A DNA stretch of 5,156 bases from Tardiphaga sp. (GTDB lineage Bacteria > Pseudomonadota > Alphaproteobacteria > Rhizobiales > Xanthobacteraceae). Below, one piece after another: positions 1 to 4,274 of the stretch. How positions within the stretch are numbered: the first letter of the stretch is position 1; every line of letters begins with the position of its first letter. A program made the position numbers and the translations under genes. The stretch covers positions 1 through 5,156 of the forward strand of contig JAQGJY010000132.1 of the NCBI GenBank assembly GCA_028290325.1. Direction: 5' to 3'. The notes below the pieces were generated by a model. The model ran no database searches. It was not told the DNA's origin and saw only the letters and a program-made list of their open reading frames with translations.

Positions 1-668
1 ATGCCGACCCACCCGCCATTGCCGGCGTGTTGGATGCATCATGGCAAGTAAATTTGAATCTCAGTTTAAACATCGCGATGAATGGATTCTGAAGACGCGC
101 GGGCCGCGATTGGTCGAATCCGCAAAAGCGCTGGTTTTATCGCGAAATCGCGAGGACTTAGATTTGATTTACCGTGGCCCTTGCCGAAACGATAACCATC
201 GCCGCAACCTGGTGGGGCGTCGCGGGCACCGCAATTTTTACGTCGGGGGAGGCGTTTGGCGCGGCTGCCGCGCGTGCGTGTCGGCCATCAGCGGCGCGAC
301 ACCAGGGTTGGACATCGACGCATCGAAAGCGGAGTCCACAAAACAAGGGCGTCGGCGAACACGTCAGGATCAGATTTCAAGCGGACCAGACGCCGGAAGG
401 CGGCGGGTGTCGATGAAATTGCGGGTCATGGATCCGCACCGTTCGAAGCGCGAGCTGCGAGCGCTCATCTCGATGATCGAGATCAACGCCGCGAAGGTCG
501 CGATCTCCTGCCGGATAGTTGTTTGCAACGAACCGGCCGTTTGACCTGATGTCTCGCCGACACCCTCTTCGTCGCCAGAGCCGCCGCTTCGATCTTCGCG
601 TCGTGGTTCGATCGTCGTAAGATGATCGCAGGCACGACGCGAGCGGTGGGGCGGCTCTTGATGACGTC
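1..668. other. Unassigned region with ambiguous overlapping reading frames
   Basis: No gene could be identified. The longest plus frame (41-544, 167 codons) has a weak GGA ribosome site and an Arg-rich, domain-free product; only its last 44 codons (from ATG 413) show host-like third-position G/C. An opposing minus frame over the same stretch (370 to about 560) has comparable bias, so codon use does not decide the strand. A GTG start at 174 opens a hydrophobic segment (VALAETITIAATWWGVAGTA) that soon turns into low-quality sequence, possibly a decayed membrane-protein start. At the left edge, frame 3 reads ADPPAIAGVLDASWQVNLNL and stops at 92, which could be the end of a plus-strand gene entering from outside. 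Positions 40-180 are more A/T-rich than the rest. The region is probably intergenic or eroded. Confidence 0.4.
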
Positions 669-706
669 GCCGGCTCCAAGTCGCCGGCAATTCGCCGTGA
701 GGCGAA
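669..706 (-). terminator. Two tandem hairpins after the lysine-rich gene
   Basis: On the minus strand, just past the TAA, TTCGCC-TCAC-GGCGAA (706-691) forms a perfect 6-bp stem with a tetraloop and is followed by only two T residues. Next, GCCGGC (688-683) and GCCGGC (674-669) can form a second 6-bp stem with an 8-nt loop; these lie within a direct repeat of GTCGCCGGC on the plus strand (666-674 and 680-688). The position fits transcript termination, but the lack of a T-run weakens the intrinsic-terminator call. Confidence 0.45.
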
Positions 707-707
707 G

Positions 708-827
708 TTACTTCTTTTTCTTGGCGACCTTCTTGGTCTTCTTCGCGGTCTTCTTCACTGCGCTCTTGGCGGTCTTCGCCTTCTTCACAGTCTTTGCCTT
801 CTTAGCTTTCACTGCTTTTTTGGCCAT
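708..827 (-). CDS. Lysine-rich 39-residue histone H1-tail-like protein
   Basis: The product begins MAKKAVKAKKAKTVKKAKTA and ends KKVAKKKK. Twenty of 39 residues are lysine and nine alanine; the rest are Val, Thr, one Ser and the initiator Met. There are no acidic, aromatic or arginine residues. The pattern of KKA, KKT and AKT units is that of the C-terminal tail of histone H1 and of bacterial H1-like proteins, so electrostatic binding to DNA or RNA in the nucleoid is the natural guess; this is inference from composition only. Such a short protein has no folded domain. Alternating AAG-rich codons with GCG, GTG and ACC fit the host. A consensus AGGAGG precedes the ATG by 5 nt, and two hairpins follow the TAA. 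Its leader region (828-947) has inverted repeats that could regulate it. It may be an independent gene or the preserved tail of a once longer protein; the strong ribosome binding site favours an independent gene. Confidence 0.8.
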   Translation of the reverse strand: MAKKAVKAKKAKTVKKAKTAKSAVKKTAKKTKKVAKKKK

Positions 828-832
828 GTTGC

Positions 833-838
833 CCTCCT
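833..838 (-). promoter_or_regulatory. Consensus Shine-Dalgarno of the lysine-rich gene
   Basis: On the minus strand AGGAGG stands 5 nt before the ATG at 827. It is the strongest ribosome binding site in the window and is the main reason, with the composition, for calling this very short ORF a gene. Confidence 0.85.
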
Positions 839-905
839 GAATAAGTGAGATGGCTTAATCGCTGCGTGCACTCGGGAATCGAAATGCACTTCATCCCGAA
901 TACAC

Positions 906-947
906 CAACACCCTTAAAAAAACAGTGTGCCGCTTAAGGAAGTGTTG
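906..947. promoter_or_regulatory. Imperfect inverted repeat between the two divergent starts
   Basis: CAACACCCTTAA (906-917) is mirrored by TTAAGGAAGTGTTG (934-947) with two extra bases in the second arm. The arms flank a 16-bp centre that includes an A-run. The right arm contains the Shine-Dalgarno of the possible plus-strand gene, and the whole lies 79 bp upstream of the lysine-rich gene start. It could be an operator or a leader hairpin. A second, weaker mirrored pair TCGGGA/TCCCGA spans 872-899. I found no convincing -35/-10 pair for either direction. Confidence 0.35.
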
Positions 948-1169
948 ATGAAGCAATGGCAGCGCGCGCCACTCTCGCAACGACAACACGCGATGTCATG
1001 GATGAAAGCGATGCAGGAAACGCCCGCCAGACTTACGTCGATGAATGTCAAGATTGTTAGAAGTGCCTGCGGTGCAGCGACTTCGTCGCAATCGGCGCGA
1101 TGCGTATCGGTCGCAACATCTCACGAGCGACTCGACGCGCCGCCTCAAAATCACGTGCGCGGACTCTGA
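948..1169 (+). CDS. Possible small hypothetical protein, divergent from the lysine-rich gene
   Basis: A 73-residue ORF starts MKQWQRAPLSQRQHAMSWMK and ends NHVRGL. Its support is the initiation region: AAGGA at 936-940 lies 7 nt before the ATG, a good ribosome-binding layout. Against it, third-position G/C is clearly weaker than in gatB or the kinase, the residue makeup is unremarkable apart from several Met and Ser, and I recognise no family, membrane helix or signal peptide. An alternative GTG at 927 would add seven codons but has no better site. It faces away from the lysine-rich gene, with 120 bp between the two starts. It may be a real orphan gene or chance; I lean slightly to chance. 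Confidence 0.25.
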   Translation: MKQWQRAPLSQRQHAMSWMKAMQETPARLTSMNVKIVRSACGAATSSQSARCVSVATSHERLDAPPQNHVRGL

Positions 1170-1188
1170 GTCGCGAATTTTGGCAACG

Positions 1189-1207
1189 AAAAAATTTTTG
1201 CAAAAAA
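1189..1207. other. A/T-tract palindrome
   Basis: Six A residues followed by five T residues, GC, and six more A residues form nested palindromes: AAAAATTTTT, and TTTTTGCAAAAA at 1195-1206. In a G+C-rich setting this is a sharp A-tract that would bend DNA and could attract nucleoid-associated proteins. An odd palindrome GACTC-T-GAGTC lies just before it at 1162-1172, and an alternating CG run (GCGCGCGCG) just after it near 1222-1230. No function is shown. Confidence 0.35.
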
Positions 1208-1248
1208 TGCGTCACGATGATGCGCGCGCGTGAAAGCGGCGAGGTTTT

Positions 1249-1275
1249 TCGCGAATCGCACGTGGTGATTCGCGA
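1249..1275. promoter_or_regulatory. Perfect 9-bp inverted repeat around CACGTG
   Basis: TCGCGAATC (1249-1257) and GATTCGCGA (1267-1275) are exact reverse complements, separated by 9 bp containing the palindrome CACGTG (1259-1264). The shape fits an operator for a dimeric regulator or a stable hairpin. No confident gene begins nearby: the lysine-rich gene starts more than 400 bp away and gatB ends about 190 bp away. A partial echo, CACGTG at 1152-1157 and TCGCGAAT at 1171-1178, lies about 100 bp to the left. Confidence 0.35.
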
Positions 1276-1304
1276 GGCGCTGATCGTCGTGCGTGAGCGA
1301 GGCG

Positions 1305-1457
1305 TTCGTCATTGCGGGCCAGTCCACGTCGGCGGCAACGCCGATCTTGCACTGAGCAAAGCCATCCAGCTCTGTCAGTCAAACGAACGGAGCACCGGAT
1401 TGCTGCCTCGTCGTCGACCCTCGGCGACGAGGAGCAACGGCTCCTCGCAATGACGAA
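1305..1457. repeat. Degenerate palindromic intergenic repeat element with 12-bp inverted ends
   Basis: TTCGTCATTGCG (1305-1316) and CGCAATGACGAA (1446-1457) are perfect 12-bp inverted repeats bounding 153 bp. Inside, CCATCCAG (near 1362-1369) and CCGGATTGCTGC (near 1396-1407) are further mirrored remnants. Local hairpins include TCGGCG-GCAA-CGCCGA (1329-1344, a GNRA-type loop), TTGCT/CCTCGTCG with CGACGAGG/AGCAA (1400-1437, one bulged base) and CGAGGAGC-AACG-GCTCCTCG (1428-1447). The last two share bases, so they are alternative folds. From memory, CGTCATTGCGAG...GCAATGACG is a very common dispersed intergenic palindrome in Bradyrhizobium and relatives; this looks like a diverged copy. It encodes no transposase. 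It sits 11 bp beyond the gatB stop and may serve as its transcript end. Confidence 0.65.
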
Positions 1458-1469
1458 GCGAGAACGCTT
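1456..1469 (-). terminator. Small hairpin at the gatB stop codon
   Basis: AAGCG (1456-1460) and CGCTT (1465-1469) form a 5-bp stem with a 4-nt loop, overlapping the last base of the gatB TAA. With the 8-bp hairpin at 1428-1447 it gives a compact folded 3' end for the gatB transcript. Neither stem is followed by a T-run, so factor-dependent termination or simple 3'-end protection is as likely as intrinsic termination. Confidence 0.25.
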
Positions 1470-2953
1470 TAGATCCCGAGCTTGCTCTTGAGCAGATCGT
1501 TGACCGCTTGCGGGTTGGCTTTTCCGCCCGATGATTTCATCACCTGCCCGACAAACCACCCGATCAGCGCCGGCTTCGCGCGCGCCTGTGCGACCTTGTC
1601 GGGATTGGCGGCGATGATATCATCAACCACCTTCTCGATCGCGCCGAGGTCGGTGACCTGCTTGAGGCCGCGGCTCTCGACCAGCGCGCGGGGATCGCCG
1701 CCCTCGCTCCAGACGATCTCGAACAAGTCCTTCGCGATCTTGCCGGAAATGGTGCCCTCGCCGATCAGATCGACGATCGCGCCCAACTGCGTGGCTGAAA
1801 CCGGCGAAGCGGCAATGTCGATGCCTTCCTTGTTGAGGCGGCCGAACAATTCGTTGATGACCCAGTTGGCGGCGAGCTTTCCATCGCGCGCTTGATCCGC
1901 AAGCGCGCCGAGGACGATTTCGAAGAACTCCGCGCTCTCGCGCTCGCTCACCAACACCGCCGCATCGTAAAGCGTGAGGCCGAAGCTCGCGATCAGCCGC
2001 GCCTTCTTCTCGTCCGGCAGTTCCGGCAAATCGGCCTTCAGGGCATCGACATAGGCCTGATCGAATTCCAGCGGCAAAAGATCGGGATCGGGGAAGTAGC
2101 GATAATCATGCGCCTCCTCCTTTGAGCGCATCGAGCGCGTCTCGCCTTTGCCGGAATCGTACAGCCGGGTTTCCTGATCGATCGCGCCGCCGTCCTCGAT
2201 GATGCCGATCTGACGGCGGGCTTCGTACTCGATCGCCTGCCCCATGAAGCGGATCGAATTGACGTTCTTGATCTCGCAGCGCGTGCCGAGCGGCCCGCCC
2301 GGCCTGCGGACCGAGACGTTGACGTCGGCGCGCAGCGAGCCTTTTTCCATATCGCCGTCGCAGGTGCCGAGATAGCGCAGGATGGTGCGAAGCTTGGAGA
2401 CGTAAGCCTGCGCCTGTTCGGCGCTGCGCATGTCGGGCTTCGAGACGATTTCCATCAACGCCACGCCGGACCGATTGAGATCGACGAACGACATCGACGG
2501 ATGCTGGTCGTGGAGCGACTTGCCGGCGTCCTGCTCCAGATGCAGCCGTTCGATGCCGACCGCGATGCTGTCGCCGCCTTCGAGTTCGACCAGCACTTCG
2601 CCCTCGCCGACGATCGGCGATTTGTACTGGCTGATCTGATAGCCCTGCGGCAGATCGGGATAGAAGTAGTTCTTGCGATCGAAGGTCGAGCGCAGATTGA
2701 TCTGCGCCTTCAGGCCTAGGCCGGTGCGGACCGCCTGGCTCACACAGGCCTCATTGATCACGGGCAGCATGCCTGGCATCGCGGCATCGACCAGCGAGAC
2801 ATGCGCGTTGGGCGCGCCGCCGAATTCGGTCGATGCGCCTGAGAACAGTTTTGACTTCGACGTGACCTGGGCGTGGACCTCCAAACCGATCACGATTTCC
2901 CAATCGCCGGTGGCGCCCTTGATGAGTTTCGATGGTTTGAGAGGTGCGTTCAT
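1469..2953 (-). CDS. gatB: GatB, Glu-tRNA(Gln)/Asp-tRNA(Asn) amidotransferase subunit B
   Basis: GatB is the tRNA-binding, kinase-like subunit of GatCAB. It activates the glutamate or aspartate carried by misacylated tRNA with ATP, then amidates it with ammonia channelled from GatA. The 494-residue product is of normal length. It opens with the catalytic-domain block VIGLEVHAQV (about 21-30), then YFYPDLPQGYQISQY (about 96-110), IERLHLEQDAGKS (about 124-136) and the GatB signature VDLNRSGVALMEIVS (about 157-171). EAHDYRYFPDPDLLPL follows further on. A helical C-terminal YqeY-like domain contains ANWVINELFGRL and ends in NDLLKSKLGI. I start it at ATG 2953 (MNAPLKPSK). An in-frame ATG at 3043 would add 30 residues made of toxin-remnant DNA and hexamer repeat, unlike any GatB. 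The ribosome binding site is weak (GAGA inside the repeat). A 147-bp gap separates it from the kinase gene. Confidence 0.97.
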   Translation of the reverse strand: MNAPLKPSKLIKGATGDWEIVIGLEVHAQVTSKSKLFSGASTEFGGAPNAHVSLVDAAMPGMLPVINEACVSQAVRTGLGLKAQINLRSTFDRKNYFYPDLPQGYQISQYKSPIVGEGEVLVELEGGDSIAVGIERLHLEQDAGKSLHDQHPSMSFVDLNRSGVALMEIVSKPDMRSAEQAQAYVSKLRTILRYLGTCDGDMEKGSLRADVNVSVRRPGGPLGTRCEIKNVNSIRFMGQAIEYEARRQIGIIEDGGAIDQETRLYDSGKGETRSMRSKEEAHDYRYFPDPDLLPLEFDQAYVDALKADLPELPDEKKARLIASFGLTLYDAAVLVSERESAEFFEIVLGALADQARDGKLAANWVINELFGRLNKEGIDIAASPVSATQLGAIVDLIGEGTISGKIAKDLFEIVWSEGGDPRALVESRGLKQVTDLGAIEKVVDDIIAANPDKVAQARAKPALIGWFVGQVMKSSGGKANPQAVNDLLKSKLGI

Positions 2954-2989
2954 ATCTCGATCTCGGTCGGTATCGGTGTCGGTGTGTCG
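2954..2989. repeat. Hexanucleotide tandem repeat abutting the gatB start codon
   Basis: Six degenerate hexamers lie in register on the plus strand: ATCTCG, ATCTCG, GTCGGT, ATCGGT, GTCGGT, GTGTCG. The first touches the gatB ATG. On the gatB strand the two proximal units read CGAGATCGAGAT, so the repeat supplies the only purine-rich GAGA available as a weak ribosome-binding sequence. If translated in the gatB frame it gives a TDTDTDRDRD tract, a low-complexity artefact rather than part of GatB. Confidence 0.6.
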
Positions 2990-3005
2990 ATTGAGCAGCC
3001 CGTCG

Positions 3006-3086
3006 TCAGCGGGGCAACGCGAGGATGTGACCTTTTCCGGCATAGGCCAGGAGCTTCGTGTCGCGCGTCACCAGGGGTACTCGCAT
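3006..3086 (-). pseudogene. C-terminal remnant of a PIN-domain (VapC-like) toxin
   Basis: Twenty-six codons read MRVPLVTRDTKLLAYAGKGH and then ILALPR and a stop. The PLVTRDxxLLAYAxxGH pattern is the usual C-terminal end of PIN-domain ribonucleases of VapC toxin-antitoxin modules, where the TRD aspartate belongs to the acidic metal-binding set. A complete VapC has about 125-140 residues and three further acidic positions. Here an in-frame TGA lies immediately before the ATG, and the kinase stop is only 14 bp further upstream, so the rest of the toxin and any antitoxin are absent. No convincing ribosome binding site precedes the ATG. I read it as a decayed or truncated gene, not a working toxin. 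The match is by eye; the run is short, but the pattern is distinctive. Confidence 0.6.
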
Positions 3087-3100
3087 TCACGAACTCAAGC

Positions 3101-4201
3101 TCAATTCGGCGGCAGCGCCGGCGTCGCATCGAACGACAGCGTGAACCAGGTGCCCTGCCCGCGCAGGCTCGTGGCATTGAACGTCACGTTTTCGGCATTC
3201 TCTTTGAGCGTCTGCAGGATCAGCGCCCCGAGTTTGCGCGGCGACGGCCACTCTTGATGGTCGCCGAGACCGACGCCGTCATCGCCGACGACCACCGTGA
3301 CGCGACCGTCTTCCACCATGCTGACCAGCCGCAACCGTCCGGCGCTGCGCCCCTCGAACGCATAGTTCAGGGCGTTGGTCAGCATCTCGTTAACCAGCAG
3401 TCCCGCCGGCATCGCGACGTTGATCGATATCGGGCAGTAGTTCACTTCCGTTTCAAGCGTGATGCCGGGCATCGCGCTCGCCGCCATCACCGCGTTGGCG
3501 ATGTCGGACAGGTATTGACCGAGGTCGATATCGGAGGCGGCATTCTCGGCGGACAATGTCCGGTACAGGACCGTCAGCGCGTCGATGCGGCTGGCGAGCC
3601 GCGACAGCGCGACGGCTTCGCCCTCGGCGGCGGAGCGCGCTTCAAGCCTGACCAGCGCCGTGACGAGTTGCAGATTGTTTTTCACGCGGTGCTGCAATTC
3701 CCGCATCAGCATGTCGCGGTCGCGGATTTGCGTCTCGAACTGCTCGATCTGCGCGCGTTCCCGGCCACCGACATCGACCAAGGCAACAATGCGGAAATTC
3801 TCGACGCCGTCGTCGTTTTCGATCACCGAGGCGTAGGCCTGCACGATGACGAGCCGTTCGGCCGGCACGGCGGGATGAAACACGCCAATGAAATCCTCGC
3901 CGTCGCGGATCGCGACCCCGAGCGTCTGGCCGGGGACATCCTCGTTCAGATAGCCGTCGAGACAGGCCCAGTCCTGGCCCTCGATGTCGGCATGCGGGAT
4001 CTGCAACAACTGCTCGAAGGCCTTATTGACATAGGCCACGCGCTGATCGGCGCCATTGCCACGCGACACCGCGACAGCAACCGGAACATGGTCCAGCAGA
4101 TGCTTATATTTGTCGTTTTCGATCGCGGCGACGAGCTTCGCCGACCCGAGAAGCTGGTCGACCTGGCCCGGCGCGGAGGATTTTGGTTCATTCGTATCCA
4201 T
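3101..4201 (-). CDS. PAS-domain sensor histidine kinase, HisKA_2 type
   Basis: Predicted 366-residue cytoplasmic signalling kinase: it would autophosphorylate on histidine in response to a signal and pass the phosphate to a response regulator. In order it has a PAS-like sensor region (about residues 25-145, with AYVNKAFEQLL typical of the fold), a short charged linker likely to be a coiled coil (about 145-170), and an H-box RELQHRVKNNLQLVTALVRLE with the phospho-acceptor His near 171. ATP-binding elements follow: an N-box LLVNEMLTNALNYAF (about 269-283), a G1-type VVGDDGVGL (about 304-312) and a final GQGTWFTLSF (about 348-357). HRVKNNLQ is the HisKA_2 hallmark; related HWE kinases occur in alphaproteobacterial stress and light signalling. 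No signal peptide or membrane helix is seen. I chose ATG 4201 (MDTNEPK). In-frame TTG 4228 and ATG 4225 would add WPSPWF, which looks like untranslated leader; no start has a clear Shine-Dalgarno. No receiver-domain gene lies in the window, so the partner is unknown. Confidence 0.9.
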   Translation of the reverse strand: MDTNEPKSSAPGQVDQLLGSAKLVAAIENDKYKHLLDHVPVAVAVSRGNGADQRVAYVNKAFEQLLQIPHADIEGQDWACLDGYLNEDVPGQTLGVAIRDGEDFIGVFHPAVPAERLVIVQAYASVIENDDGVENFRIVALVDVGGRERAQIEQFETQIRDRDMLMRELQHRVKNNLQLVTALVRLEARSAAEGEAVALSRLASRIDALTVLYRTLSAENAASDIDLGQYLSDIANAVMAASAMPGITLETEVNYCPISINVAMPAGLLVNEMLTNALNYAFEGRSAGRLRLVSMVEDGRVTVVVGDDGVGLGDHQEWPSPRKLGALILQTLKENAENVTFNATSLRGQGTWFTLSFDATPALPPN

Positions 4202-4226
4202 GCTAAACCATGGCGAAGGCCACATC

Positions 4227-4266
4227 AAAAGGCAATGCGAAACACGGCCCGCGAACGAGGCATTCC
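4227..4266 (-). terminator. Weak hairpin plus T-run between gatA and the kinase gene
   Basis: On the minus strand GGAATGC (4266-4260) pairs with GCATTGCC (4238-4231) with one bulged base. It encloses a loop of about 21 nt and is followed directly by TTTT (4230-4227). The layout is that of an intrinsic terminator, but the stem is short and the loop long. It could attenuate rather than stop transcription from gatA into the kinase gene, or have no function. Confidence 0.3.
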
Positions 4267-4274
4267 GCCCACCA

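Noticed and set aside
41..544. Plus-strand 167-codon frame
   Set aside because: Arg-rich with no domain, weak ribosome site, and only the 3' part shows host-like codon bias, which an opposing minus frame shares. Kept only as part of the unassigned region.
370..690. Minus-strand 106-codon frame downstream of the lysine-rich gene
   Set aside because: It starts inside the tandem hairpins, its first half is Arg-rich and low quality, and no family is recognised. The better-looking segment has no start with a ribosome site.
622..840. Phe/Leu-rich plus-strand ORF resembling a membrane peptide
   Set aside because: The Phe-rich stretch is the complement of the AAG lysine codons of the minus-strand gene. 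That strand has the consensus ribosome site; this one has none convincing.
1046..1051. TTGACA on the minus strand as a -35 box for the lysine-rich gene
   Set aside because: There is no -10-like hexamer at 16-18 bp spacing, and it lies more than 200 bp from the start codon.
1100..1453. Plus-strand 117-codon Arg-rich frame
   Set aside because: The N-terminal part looks basic, but the frame runs through the A-tract, the CACGTG inverted repeat and most of the palindromic element, and lacks a ribosome site.
2954..3043. Upstream extension of GatB to ATG 3043
   Set aside because: The added 30 residues come from toxin-remnant and hexamer-repeat DNA and would make GatB longer than its family, which normally begins shortly before the VIGLEVHAQV block.
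4202..4228. Upstream starts (TTG 4228, ATG 4225) for the kinase
   Set aside because: Neither has a ribosome site, and the added WPSPWF residues look like leader sequence next to the inter-gene hairpin.
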